NCBI GenBank assembly: GCA_016926595.1
Contig: JAFGOG010000638.1
Coordinates: forward strand, 1-25,684
Source of the DNA: Anaerolineae bacterium
GTDB lineage: Bacteria > Chloroflexota > Anaerolineae > JAAYZQ01
Length of the DNA: 25,684 nucleotides
Direction: 5' to 3'
The notes below the pieces were generated by a model. It saw only the letters and a list, made by a program, of their open reading frames with translations. It ran no database searches and was not told the origin of the DNA. A program made the position numbers and the translations under genes. This document shows, one piece after another, positions 1-7,728 of the stretch (position 1 is the first letter of the stretch; each line of letters starts with the position of its first letter).

Positions 1-1089
1 ATCCCGATCGAGGTCGCGCGCGACTATTGTATGGTGGGCTGCATCGAGACCATGCTGCCCGGGCGGCAGCCGCCGTGGTCGGACAGCAGGTTCAACACGC
101 CGCTGTACCTGCTCAAAGCGATGGAGGCGATGGTCGGGGCGGCGCCTTCATACGAGCGGCTGGTCGCGCTGTTCAGGCACGAGCTGGCGCAGGGCATCGC
201 CGCCCACGCCGAGCGGGTGAACGCGCACCTGGCCCGCTTTCCCGCCGAGCAGTTCCCGGATCCCTTTTTGTCCGCTTTGACCCGCGATTGCATCGATCGC
301 GGCCTGGACGTCAACGCCGGCGGGGCGGCCTTTCCGCGCTTTCACGGCATCTGCATCATGGGCCTGGCGACGATCGCCGATTCGCTGGCGGCGGTGAAAA
401 AGCTGGTCTTGGAGGAGCGGCGGGTGGCCTATGGCGACCTGGTGGCGGCGCTCAGGGACGATTTTGCCGGGGCGGCTCCCCGCTGCGGGGCTGAGCCGCT
501 GCGCCAGATGCTGGAGCACAAAGCGCCCAAATATGGCAATGACGACCCTTACGTGGACGAGATCGCGGCGCAAGTAGTCGAGTGGACGGCCGCAGCGTGT
601 CTCGAGCAGCGGGTGCTGGACGGCGGGCGGTTTGTCTCGGCCATGGCCGCCAACGTGCAAAACATCGCCGCCGGCCGCGAGGTCGGGGCTACGCCAGATG
701 GACGGCGCGCCTTTACGCCGCTGTCGGATGCCGCCAGCCCGTATTTTGGCCGCGATCTCAACGGGCCCACCGCGTTTTTGGCCTCGGTGGCCGTGCCGGA
801 CTATCACCAGGTGCTCACCGGCAGCGTGATCAATATGCGTTTCGATCCGGACCATTTCCGCGACGAAGAAGGTGCGCGCCGTTTCAGCAGCTTTACCCAC
901 TATTTTGTCTCTAACCGGATCCCGGAGCTGCAGTTCAATTTCACCAAGAACGAGACGCTGCTCGCCGCGCGCGCCGATCCGCAACGCTATCGCAACCTGG
1001 TGGTCCGGGTGAGCGGGTTCTCGGCCCGTTTCGTCGAGCTGGAGGCGGAGGTGCAGGAAGACATCATGCGGCGGAGAGCACATACGTAA
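1..1089 (+). CDS. Glycyl radical enzyme (pyruvate formate-lyase family), C-terminal part
   Basis: The frame is open from base 1, so the N-terminus lies outside the window. About 362 residues are visible. Codon 14 is the cysteine of a GCIE motif, the thiyl-radical active site of the family; another cysteine sits at codon 10. The C-terminal radical site RVSGFSARF is intact, with the radical glycine at codon 339, followed by the usual short acidic/basic tail. The spacing of roughly 325 residues between Cys and Gly is normal for the family, so the enzyme looks competent. Family members perform radical chemistry under anaerobic conditions (pyruvate cleavage, diol dehydration, decarboxylation, fumarate addition); the substrate cannot be told from this part. 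No activase is seen in the window. The gene converges on the regulator region. Confidence 0.9.
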   Translation: MPIEVARDYCMVGCIETMLPGRQPPWSDSRFNTPLYLLKAMEAMVGAAPSYERLVALFRHELAQGIAAHAERVNAHLARFPAEQFPDPFLSALTRDCIDRGLDVNAGGAAFPRFHGICIMGLATIADSLAAVKKLVLEERRVAYGDLVAALRDDFAGAAPRCGAEPLRQMLEHKAPKYGNDDPYVDEIAAQVVEWTAAACLEQRVLDGGRFVSAMAANVQNIAAGREVGATPDGRRAFTPLSDAASPYFGRDLNGPTAFLASVAVPDYHQVLTGSVINMRFDPDHFRDEEGARRFSSFTHYFVSNRIPELQFNFTKNETLLAARADPQRYRNLVVRVSGFSARFVELEAEVQEDIMRRRAHT

Positions 1090-1211
1090 GTTTGGGGTGA
1101 TGGCATTGGGTGCAGGGCGGTGGGATAGCATGCTGTGTATTGCGTGGGGCAGGCGCGGTCAGCCTTCACGGACTCATTTGCGGTTGTCGCTGTTTCCACA
1201 ATCTGGGGCAT

Positions 1212-1445
1212 TCAGGGCATGACCAGGTGAACCCAGTTTAGCTCAGGCTGAACGGCGTGTGCCAGCGCACGATCGGCGGTCCAAAACGCTGCACCGAGAT
1301 GCTCGGCTACTGCCAGATAGTGCGCATCATAGGCAGTCAGAAGCGCAAAGCGGTTACCTGGATGGGAATGCTGCAAGGATACCACCGCGATGATGAGCAG
1401 CTTGACTATGTCCGGCATCTCAATTGCTTCAGCCGGATCGCTCAC
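1212..1445 (-). pseudogene. Truncated PIN-domain (VapC-like) remnant
   Basis: A 77-residue frame starts at a GTG that overlaps the TGA stop of the upstream regulator (GTGA). Its second half carries the C-terminal PIN-domain signature: TAYDAHYLAVAEHLGA, followed by FWTADRAL, with the acidic residues that help bind metal. PIN toxins are usually about 130 residues and begin with a strand carrying the first catalytic Asp. That N-terminal half is absent here, and no cognate antitoxin is adjacent. It is most likely a decayed toxin. The alternative, a short coupled cistron that still folds, is less likely. Confidence is good for the PIN similarity and moderate for non-function. Confidence 0.55.
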
Positions 1446-4400
1446 GCTAGCGCTTCCAGCAGGGCTTTTGCCTCGACCAGGTCCACGGTGTCAAATCCCT
1501 CCGTGAACCAGCCAGTGATCCCGGCCAGCAGCTCGCGGGCCTCGTCGTGGCGTCCCTGCGCCCGCCACAGCCGCGCCAGGCTGACCGCTGCCCGCAGCTC
1601 CAACCAGCGCGCCTGCTGCTCCCGGGCGATCTCCAGGGCACGCTGGAAGCAGGCCGCGGCGCCCTCATCTTTGCTACTCGCCCTAGACCTGACAGGTCTG
1701 TCAGACCTGTCAGGTCTCTCTGCCAGCAGCAGCTCGCCGCGTACGCGCCACACTTCCGCTTCCAGGGGCCGCACGCCGGTGCGCTCGATCCAGGCCAGCG
1801 CCCGATCCAAAGCCTCCAGCGCTATTTTGGCCCGGCCGGCCTGAACGAGCATGTGCGCCTGAACCAACGACTGGACGCCGTATCCTGCAGCAGAGCCCAT
1901 CGCGTCCAAGGCGGACCTTGCTTCTGCCACTTGAGCGAGACCCTGCTCCGATCCCGATCCTGGCCCGGCCGCCCCTGCCTGCCCTGCCAGCAGCTCGGTC
2001 CATGCGCTGTAGGTTTGGCCTGTCACGCCCAGAGCCTGCAGGGCCTGGGCGTGTTTGAGGGACTCGGTCACATCGCGGCCAAGGACGGCGTAAAGCGCTC
2101 CAGCCACAATGTGCGTAAAGGCCGTGGCCAACGGCTGCTCGATCTCCCGTGCCTCAGCCAACGTCTGCCGCAGGCTCTCCCGGCCCTGGTCCGGGTAGCC
2201 CAGCAGCCACAATACAAAGCCTAACAGTGCATGGCAATTCACGCCCGGCTCCCCAGGAAACAACAGGCCCAGACGGCCGCTGGCTTCCGGATCGTGAAAG
2301 GCCAGCGCCCGCTTCAGGTGGTCGCGGGCGGCAAGGAGCTGTCCCCGCAAAAATCGACTGTGCCCCAACACCCAGTGGGCGAGCATGAGAAACTGCCGGT
2401 TGCCGTCCGTGGCCTGCCCTGGCTCTGCTAAAGAGGCCAGCTCCAGGATCTGCTCGCCCACCTGCTGGCCGCGCGCGGGGTCGGCTGACCAGGAGCTTGT
2501 CAGTGCCAGCAGGACGAGCGCGGTGAGGCGCTGCGGGTCGTCCCTCAAGTCCGGGACTTGTCCAAGCTCAAAGAGGCGCGTCAACGTTCGCTTCAGGCTG
2601 GGCGCTTGAAAGCCCCGCTCGAGCACCGCGGGATTGACCAGCGCCAGGCACAGGGCCAGCTCCAGGCGCAGCCGCTCACGCGAGGCCGGCACACCTTCCA
2701 ACAGCGCCAGACCGCGCTCCAGGTGGGCGATCGCCTCTCCATAGGCTACCAGCCGCATCGCCCACCGTCCCGCCTCCAGGCAGCCCGCTGCCGCCTCCAG
2801 GGGAAGACCCGCCGCCTCATAGTGCTGCGCCAGCTCGGGCGACAGCGCCGGCAGCTGCTCCGTCGTCGCATGGATCGCTTCCAGGGCCCGTGCGGTCGTC
2901 TCGTGCAGCCGCGCCCGCTGCACCGCATCCAGGCTGCGGTAGGCGCTGCGCTGCACCAGCGCGTGGCGGAAACGATAGCGCGACAGGCGCTGTCCGGTCG
3001 GCGGCAGGCGATCCAGGCTGACCGCCTCGACCAGCCGGTGCCGGGTCCGCAGCGGGCCGCTCAGGCGCTGCAGGACAGCCTCCTCGCCCCAGTCCAAGAC
3101 CTGTGCCACCACCTCGGCGGCAAACTGCTCACCCTGCACGCTGGCGGCCTGCAGCAGCGCCCGGTCCTCGTCTGGGAGGCCGGCCATATGCCTGGCGATC
3201 ACGGCCTCCACTCGCGGCGGCCAGCGCTCCCAGTCTGGCTCGGCAGCTGTTATCCAGCACCCGACCTCGTCCTGCGCCAACATCCCGGCCCGCTCCAGGC
3301 TGCGCAGCAGCTCGACGGTAAAGAGCGGATTGCCGGCGGTGTGATCGGTCAGCGCCTGGCGAAAACCCGTCCCCAGGCGGTTTGGCTCCGAATCGATGTA
3401 GGCCTCGACGAACGCTCGTCCGTCCGCCTGGTCCAGGTCGATCTGGACGTCGCCCCACTCCCGGATAAGCTCGTGGAGGACGGCTCCAACGCCTGCCGCC
3501 GACCCCGATTGGGGACCCGGTGCGGCGGCCTGGCTGCTTTTCCCGACGCCTGTCTCCAAGGGAGTTTGCAGGTCCAGTGCCTCCGGCCGGTAGGCGCAGA
3601 GCAACAAGATGCGGCTGCCGGCCAGGCGGCGCCCCAGGTGAAAGAGCAGCGCCGTTGTGCCGGCATCGGCCCACTGCAGGTCATCGATGACCAGGAGCAG
3701 AGGAGTCCGCACGGACAGGATGTGCAGCACCTGTGTCACCTGGCCAAACAGGTCGGGCTGCGAGGTCATCGTGTTGAGGCCGGGGCCGGGCGCCTGCGCC
3801 GTTTCCTCTCTGGCGCGGCGTACGATCTCCCGCAGTTGGGAAAGCCAGCGCGCGGCGCCGGATGAGCCGGAGCCCTTTGGCAGGTCCCTCGACCTTACTC
3901 CGGATACGCTCAGGGCCAGGAATCCCTCGACGCGCTGCAGCAATGCCTCACCCGGCACAAAGCGGTCGATCAGGTCAGGGCTGTTTTCCACCAGGGCTGC
4001 GCCCACCGCCGGCAGCGCCTCCCAGGCCCGCCGCGCCTGCTCCAGCGAGAGCGTCCCACCGGCCCGTTTTCCTTCGACATCCCCGGCCAGCGTCTGGAGG
4101 ATCTCGCGGAACGGCAGGAAAGGATCGCCGGTATCGGCGTGGGCGTTACAGCTCCCGCGCAGCACGATCAGCTTATCGTGCGCCTGGCTGGCTCGCCGGG
4201 CGAATTCGTCCAGCAGCGCGGTCTTGCCGCTGCCCGCTTCGCCCACAATCAGCGCCAACCCACCTCCCGATCCGGCGGGCTGGCCGGCGAGGGCCCGGTC
4301 GAGCAGGCTGCGCAGCCGGGCCAGTTCATGCTCGCGGGCGACGAAACGGGGCGGCCACGCAGTATCGGTCGTTGGGGGGGCGCGCTCCGGAGCGGACAGG

Positions 4401-5254
4401 CCCGGCGCGACGAGGGAGGGCCGCGGCTGTGGCCAGGGCTGGGCCAGCCCGCCGTCCCGGATCTGAGCGTAGAGGGCCTGTGTCTCGTCTTCCGGATCGC
4501 AGCCCAGTTCGCTGGCCAGTTCCTCCTGGTAGGCGGCGTAGTGGCGGAGGGCGGCATTACGCTGTCCTGCTTGCGCCAGCACGGCCATCAGGCGCCGGTT
4601 GGCCGGCTCATCCCACCGGTCCATGTCGAGAAGGCGGCGGACGGCCTGTTCCGCAGCAGCCCAATTGCCGAGACGCTGGTACAGGGCCGTCAAACCGTGG
4701 AGCGCCCGGCGCGCCTCCCGCTCGAGATGCTCCCGCTCGGCCAACGCCCACTCTTCGAAAACCGCGCTGTCGCCGACAGAGACTCCTTCGAGGAAGGGGC
4801 CGCGATAGAGGTCCATCGCCGTTGTGAGGTGCGCCAGGGCGGCGCGCACGGCGGCCTCGGACTGCCCGTCAACGTGCGGGGGATCTGCCCCCGCCAACGA
4901 CTCCCAGCGGCTGGCGCGCAGTTCGCGCTGGAAGAGATGCACGTCCACGGATACGTCTGCCGCGGGATTCAGTTGCAGCGTGTCGCGGTCGATCAACAGG
5001 AACGGAGGGAGGGTTCCCTGATCGTGGATGGCCTGGCGCAGCTTGGAGAGCGAAAAACGGAGGTTGCCCAGCGCGGCGCGGTCGTCCCAATCAGGCCAGA
5101 GCAGCGCGGCGAGCACCGGGCGCGGGTGCTCCCGCCCGGCCTCCACGGCCAGGTAGGCCAGCAGCGCGCGCACCTTGCTGGAGTAGAACTCGGTCAGCGG
5201 TCGGTTGTCTAGACTGGCCTGAAAGACGCCCAGCAGGGACAGAGAAAGAGACAC
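1442..5254 (-). CDS. SARP/AfsR-like transcriptional regulator (wHTH-BTAD-AAA-TPR)
   Basis: This is a predicted cytoplasmic DNA-binding activator of 1270 residues. I chose the GTG at 5254 because the OmpR-type winged helix starts directly there (VSLSLSLLGVF) and GAGG lies 5 nt upstream; upstream codons are not family-like. Order of domains: winged helix (about 1-98), bacterial transcriptional activation domain BTAD (about 100-265), a STAND/AAA-type ATPase with Walker A GEAGSGKT near residue 336 and Walker B LLLVIDDLQWAD near 518, then a long helical TPR region to the end. This matches the large SARPs/AfsR-like regulators that control secondary-metabolite clusters. It is divergent from the precursor operon, whose promoter carries a SARP-style repeat array, so that operon is its likely target. 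Oddity: a palindromic DNA repeat encodes a charged insertion near residues 1179-1190. Confidence 0.92.
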   Translation of the reverse strand: MSLSLSLLGVFQASLDNRPLTEFYSSKVRALLAYLAVEAGREHPRPVLAALLWPDWDDRAALGNLRFSLSKLRQAIHDQGTLPPFLLIDRDTLQLNPAADVSVDVHLFQRELRASRWESLAGADPPHVDGQSEAAVRAALAHLTTAMDLYRGPFLEGVSVGDSAVFEEWALAEREHLEREARRALHGLTALYQRLGNWAAAEQAVRRLLDMDRWDEPANRRLMAVLAQAGQRNAALRHYAAYQEELASELGCDPEDETQALYAQIRDGGLAQPWPQPRPSLVAPGLSAPERAPPTTDTAWPPRFVAREHELARLRSLLDRALAGQPAGSGGGLALIVGEAGSGKTALLDEFARRASQAHDKLIVLRGSCNAHADTGDPFLPFREILQTLAGDVEGKRAGGTLSLEQARRAWEALPAVGAALVENSPDLIDRFVPGEALLQRVEGFLALSVSGVRSRDLPKGSGSSGAARWLSQLREIVRRAREETAQAPGPGLNTMTSQPDLFGQVTQVLHILSVRTPLLLVIDDLQWADAGTTALLFHLGRRLAGSRILLLCAYRPEALDLQTPLETGVGKSSQAAAPGPQSGSAAGVGAVLHELIREWGDVQIDLDQADGRAFVEAYIDSEPNRLGTGFRQALTDHTAGNPLFTVELLRSLERAGMLAQDEVGCWITAAEPDWERWPPRVEAVIARHMAGLPDEDRALLQAASVQGEQFAAEVVAQVLDWGEEAVLQRLSGPLRTRHRLVEAVSLDRLPPTGQRLSRYRFRHALVQRSAYRSLDAVQRARLHETTARALEAIHATTEQLPALSPELAQHYEAAGLPLEAAAGCLEAGRWAMRLVAYGEAIAHLERGLALLEGVPASRERLRLELALCLALVNPAVLERGFQAPSLKRTLTRLFELGQVPDLRDDPQRLTALVLLALTSSWSADPARGQQVGEQILELASLAEPGQATDGNRQFLMLAHWVLGHSRFLRGQLLAARDHLKRALAFHDPEASGRLGLLFPGEPGVNCHALLGFVLWLLGYPDQGRESLRQTLAEAREIEQPLATAFTHIVAGALYAVLGRDVTESLKHAQALQALGVTGQTYSAWTELLAGQAGAAGPGSGSEQGLAQVAEARSALDAMGSAAGYGVQSLVQAHMLVQAGRAKIALEALDRALAWIERTGVRPLEAEVWRVRGELLLAERPDRSDRPVRSRASSKDEGAAACFQRALEIAREQQARWLELRAAVSLARLWRAQGRHDEARELLAGITGWFTEGFDTVDLVEAKALLEALA
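1685..1717. repeat. 33-bp palindromic repeat element inside the regulator gene
   Basis: Two perfectly complementary 15-base arms (1685-1699 and 1703-1717) flank a 3-base loop GTC. Each arm is itself nearly symmetrical around GACCTG-A-CAGGTC. The element is read in frame by the minus-strand regulator and gives an Arg/Asp/Ser-rich stretch (ERPDRSDRPVRSR) between two TPR-like helices, where related proteins usually have a short linker. It looks like a mobile REP-type palindrome that landed in frame. Confidence 0.7.
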
Positions 5255-5300
5255 AGCAGCCTCACCATGCGAGAACACAGCCCTCGGATCGCCGCAGGCT

Positions 5301-5329
5301 ATTATAGCATAGCCATAACAACCTGGCAA
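5301..5329 (-). promoter_or_regulatory. Sigma70-type promoter of the regulator gene
   Basis: On the minus strand, TTGCCA (5329-5324) and a perfect TATAAT (5306-5301) are separated by exactly 17 bp. Transcription would start near 5294, leaving a leader of about 40 nt before the GTG at 5254. Confidence 0.75.
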
Positions 5330-5376
5330 CGTTTGATCCGCTCAGGTTTCCGACAGATCGAAAACCTGGCCATGAT

Positions 5377-5416
5377 ACCACGTGGACACCACGCTCTCAC
5401 CACGTTTTTACCACGG
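5377..5416 (+). promoter_or_regulatory. Four-copy 11-bp-period direct repeat (predicted SARP operator)
   Basis: ACCACG occurs at 5377, 5388, 5399 and 5410, exactly 11 bp apart. Each can be read as a heptamer (ACCACGT, ACCACGC, ACCACGT, ACCACGG) with 4-bp spacers. Streptomyces SARPs bind heptameric direct repeats with this same period, on one face of the helix, overlapping the -35 region. A SARP-like regulator is encoded divergently next door, so it is the obvious candidate to bind here. The repeats are seen directly; the binding protein is inferred. Confidence 0.8.
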
Positions 5417-5424
5417 CAGGGGTA

Positions 5425-5430
5425 TACAAT
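5425..5430 (+). promoter_or_regulatory. -10 box of the precursor operon promoter
   Basis: TACAAT matches the -10 consensus at five of six positions and begins exactly 8 bp after the last repeat heptamer, the spacing known for SARP-activated promoters. There is no consensus -35; the repeat array occupies that position, as expected for an activator-dependent promoter. Confidence 0.7.
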
Positions 5431-5462
5431 GGGGCCACACCTATGGATGGTCGAACGCGACC

Positions 5463-5468
5463 AGGAGG
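5463..5468 (+). promoter_or_regulatory. Ribosome binding site deciding the first precursor start
   Basis: AGGAGG lies 9 nt before a GTG at 5478. This fixes the start of the first precursor there, rather than at the earlier in-frame GTG at 5382, which lies inside the operator array and upstream of the predicted transcription start. Confidence 0.75.
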
Positions 5469-5477
5469 CGCGCGGGC

Positions 5478-5696
5478 GTGGCTACGGAGCAAGAGTGGCA
5501 GGAACTGCTGGGCCGGGCGCTGGCCGACGAGGCGTTCCGAGCGCAACTGCTGGACGATCCGCGACAGGCAGCGCGAGACGCTGGCTATGCGCTGACCGAG
5601 GAACAACTGGCCGCCCTGAAGATGATCGACACGCAGACGTTGGCCGAGGCGTTGGACGAGCGGTTGGTCAAAAAGACCATGGCAAACGGTTGGTAG
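5478..5696 (+). CDS. RiPP precursor-like peptide, copy 0 (NHLP/Franean1_4349-like leader)
   Basis: A 72-residue acidic peptide is read from GTG behind a strong AGGAGG. It shares the leader pattern of the three other copies: an ELLGRALAD..FRAQLL start, a DDP turn, LTEEQLAAL, then ALDERL just before the end. This resembles the leader peptides of the nitrile-hydratase-like/Os1348/Franean1_4349 precursor clan; I cannot assign the exact subfamily. The variable tail after LDERL is VKKTMANGW, with no Cys and one Thr. It is the most divergent copy, the first gene after the SARP-type promoter, and is followed at once by a terminator-like hairpin, so it may be made in excess of the downstream genes. 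Confidence 0.75.
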   Translation: MATEQEWQELLGRALADEAFRAQLLDDPRQAARDAGYALTEEQLAALKMIDTQTLAEALDERLVKKTMANGW

Positions 5697-5722
5697 GAGC
5701 GCCTGGTCCCAGGCTCCTTTTT
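5696..5722 (+). terminator. Terminator-like hairpin with T5 tract after precursor copy 0
   Basis: GCCTGG (5701-5706) pairs with CCAGGC (5709-5714), and GGA (5696-5698) pairs with TCC (5715-5717) across a 2-nt bulge; TTTTT follows directly. It overlaps the stop codon. It would work as a partial terminator or attenuator, since the operon appears to continue. Confidence 0.55.
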
Positions 5723-5727
5723 AACTG

Positions 5728-5747
5728 GCGCCGCCACGATGGGCGGC
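5728..5747 (+). promoter_or_regulatory. Conserved hairpin upstream of precursor copy 1
   Basis: GCCGCC (5730-5735) and GGCGGC (5742-5747) form a stem around ACGATG. The same element, 18 of 20 bases identical by eye, lies before precursor copy 2 at 9701-9720, at almost the same distance from the start codon (33 and 31 nt). Confidence 0.5.
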
Positions 5748-5780
5748 CAAATATCACAAACAAGGGAAAGGAAAAAGACA

Positions 5781-6011
5781 ATGGCGACAGAAAAAGAGAT
5801 GTACGAGCTGTTGGGGCGGGCGCTCGCCAATGCAGAATTCCGTGCGGCGTTGGCCGGGGACCCACAGAAGGCTGCTGCGGAGCTGGGCGTCAGCCTGACG
5901 GAAGAGCAACTGGACGCGCTCAAGGCCTCGGATCTGGCGCAGGCGGCCGAGGGCCTCGACGAGCGCCTCAGCAAATCGTTCTGCTTGAGTAGGGTATCGG
6001 CCCGCTACTAG
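5781..6011 (+). CDS. RiPP precursor-like peptide, copy 1
   Basis: A 76-residue peptide starting at an ATG preceded by GGAAAGGAAAAAGACA. Its first nine residues (MATEKEMYE) are identical, at DNA level too, to copies 2 and 3. The leader is acidic and helical, with LLGRALANAEFRAAL, a GDP turn and LTEEQLDALKASDLA, ending in EGLDERLSK. The tail that follows, SFCLSRVSARY, is the longest of the set and the only one with a cysteine, so it is the best candidate core for YcaO or radical SAM chemistry on Cys/Ser. It lies immediately upstream of the radical SAM gene, separated by a strong hairpin at 6131-6161. A role as RiPP substrate is inferred from family resemblance and context. Confidence 0.8.
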   Translation: MATEKEMYELLGRALANAEFRAALAGDPQKAAAELGVSLTEEQLDALKASDLAQAAEGLDERLSKSFCLSRVSARY

Positions 6012-6130
6012 GCTTAACAAGCCCAACCGGCCTGAGAGTCAGCGCCAGACCAGGGTCCCAAGGCAACCGTAGCAAGCCCGGCTGGCTGCGGCGCCTTCTG
6101 GGCCCTGGCCGGCGCAAGGGGCACCTCTTG

Positions 6131-6161
6131 GGCCGCGGAGAGGTCGATCTTCTCCGCGGCC
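6131..6161 (+). promoter_or_regulatory. Strong hairpin between precursor copy 1 and the radical SAM gene
   Basis: Perfect 11-base arms (6131-6141, GGCCGCGGAGA; 6151-6161, TCTCCGCGGCC) surround a 9-base loop. No T-run follows, so it is more likely an RNA-stabilising or attenuating element than a full terminator. Such elements between precursor and enzyme genes commonly set unequal expression. Confidence 0.6.
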
Positions 6162-6178
6162 ATTCATCTGGAGCGCGT

Positions 6179-7480
6179 ATGCTCGAGTCACGCTACAACC
6201 ACTGGGCGCATCTCCATTCTGCCCATTACGTTTTCAACGCCGCAACCGGCGCGTTGCGCCGCCTTTCGGACGCCGATCACAGCGCTCTGCAGCGCTTCCT
6301 GGCCACGAAGGGCGGCGAGCCCTGTCCTCTGCCCCTGCTCCTGTCGCTGTGCTGCGACGGCATGTTGGTGGCGGAGGAAGTGGATGAAGTCGAGACACTG
6401 CGCGGGCGCTATGAGAAAGCCAGGCTTGACTGCAGCAGGCTCAACCTCACCCTCGTCACCAGCCTGGGCTGCAACTTTGCCTGCCCGTACTGCTACGAGG
6501 TCAAGCATCCCTCGCTCATGAGTGAGGAGGTGCAGCAGCGCGTGCTGCGCCACCTCGATGAGCGGCTGCCCGGACTGGAGAGCCTCGACGTGTGCTGGTT
6601 TGGCGGTGAGCCCCTGTTGGGACAGGCGGCCCTGTTCAGCCTGTCAACTGCCCTCCAGGCGCGCTGCCGTGCGGCCGGCGTGGCGTACACGGCCCAGATC
6701 ATCACCAACGGCTATCTGCTGGACGAGGCGACCAGCCGGCGACTGGCGGACCACGGCGTGACCCGGGCACAGGTCACCCTCGACGGCCCGCCCGAGGTCC
6801 ACGACCGCTTGCGTCCTCTGGCCGGCGGGAAGGGCACCTTTTGGCAGATTGTCAAGAACCTGAGGCACGCCGTCAACGATTTCCAGGTCACCATCAAGGT
6901 CAACCTGGACGCCGGCAGCTATGACCAAGCCGCGACGCTGCTCGAACTCCTTGCGGACCAGGGGTTGGCGGGCAAGCTGACCGTGTACGCCGATCGCATC
7001 CGCTGGAACCTCGCCGAGCCACAGGGGTGCGGCGGCTGCGGCGAGCAGGGGTTCGACCCACGAGAGTTTGGCCCCCTCTGGCTCAGGTTCAAGGCGCTGG
7101 CCGTGCGTGCTGGCTTTGCTGCCTGGTCGCTCCCAGTCCCCGGTGGGGTCTCTTGCGTATCCCTGGTCGGGGGCAATCTCACCGTAGGCAGCGAGGGAGA
7201 ACTCTACCCGTGTTCCAGCTACATCGGAAACCGGGATGAGATCCTGGGAGACCTCGGCACGGCTGCCAGAGCGGGCAGCGAGGCGATCTTTCCAGGCTTT
7301 GACCCGTTTGCCGATGCCGAGTGCCGTGCCTGCGCCGCGCTGCCATTATGTATGGGCGGGTGTCCCCACGACGCTGGGTCCTTGGATCCGGGCACGCGTG
7401 CGAATCGCTGCTTTGACTCGGTTTACTCCTTCCGCGGGGAGATCGCGCACTATGCCGAGACGCAGGAGGCCAAACGGTAA
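6179..7480 (+). CDS. Radical SAM/SPASM peptide maturase
   Basis: A cytoplasmic Fe-S enzyme of 433 residues predicted to modify the precursor peptides. The start at 6179 has GGAG 8 nt upstream and begins with the typical N-terminal segment of SPASM maturases; the frame is open earlier, but that part crosses the hairpin. The N-terminal 90 residues look like the small substrate-contact region of such enzymes. The radical SAM cluster motif is CNFACPYC (C98, C102, C105), followed by WFGGEPLLG. The C-terminal third carries the SPASM cysteines (for example CVSLVGG, LYPCSS, CRACAALPLCMGGCPH), which bind auxiliary Fe-S clusters. Known relatives form thioether, C-C or epimerised residues; the reaction here is unknown. 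Sitting between precursor and YcaO genes supports a RiPP role. Confidence 0.93.
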   Translation: MLESRYNHWAHLHSAHYVFNAATGALRRLSDADHSALQRFLATKGGEPCPLPLLLSLCCDGMLVAEEVDEVETLRGRYEKARLDCSRLNLTLVTSLGCNFACPYCYEVKHPSLMSEEVQQRVLRHLDERLPGLESLDVCWFGGEPLLGQAALFSLSTALQARCRAAGVAYTAQIITNGYLLDEATSRRLADHGVTRAQVTLDGPPEVHDRLRPLAGGKGTFWQIVKNLRHAVNDFQVTIKVNLDAGSYDQAATLLELLADQGLAGKLTVYADRIRWNLAEPQGCGGCGEQGFDPREFGPLWLRFKALAVRAGFAAWSLPVPGGVSCVSLVGGNLTVGSEGELYPCSSYIGNRDEILGDLGTAARAGSEAIFPGFDPFADAECRACAALPLCMGGCPHDAGSLDPGTRANRCFDSVYSFRGEIAHYAETQEAKR

Positions 7481-7558
7481 GCAGCGTGGACTCTGCCGGG
7501 CCTCAAGCCGCAGGTGAGGCAGGCACCATCTCTGTTCTGCGAGCTATCAGGAGAAAAA

Positions 7559-7714
7559 ATGAGATTTCTGCCACAATTGGACCCACAGAGCCTGGATCTG
7601 TCCGTGCTCAAGCTCCTGTCCCCACAGGATGCGGATTCGCCTGAGCCGGCGCCGGTGGAGCGGTACCCGCTCCTCGAGGACGGCATGGAGCTAATTGGCC
7701 GTCCCGTTCTTTAG
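7559..7714 (+). CDS. Small 51-residue protein of unknown function between maturase genes
   Basis: An ATG with AGGAGAAAAA directly upstream opens a frame of 51 residues rich in Pro, Leu and acidic residues, starting MRFLPQLDPQSLDLSVLKLLS and ending in DGMELIGRPVL. It has no Cys, no transmembrane segment and no recognised domain. It does not share the leader of the four precursor-like peptides. Position between the radical SAM and YcaO genes and the good ribosome site suggest a real gene: either a second kind of substrate peptide or a small partner of one enzyme. Confidence 0.6.
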   Translation: MRFLPQLDPQSLDLSVLKLLSPQDADSPEPAPVERYPLLEDGMELIGRPVL

Positions 7715-7728
7715 GTGTGGAGCCTGCT

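Noticed and set aside
2558..3865. 435-residue plus-strand frame
   Set aside because: Antisense to the ATPase/TPR part of the regulator; low-complexity Arg/Gln-rich composition.
5382..5477. N-terminal extension of the first precursor
   Set aside because: It would start inside the operator repeats and before the predicted transcription start; the AGGAGG site supports GTG 5478.
6128..6178. Earlier start for the radical SAM enzyme
   Set aside because: The extension covers one arm of the perfect hairpin and has no family-like sequence; ATG 6179 has GGAG.
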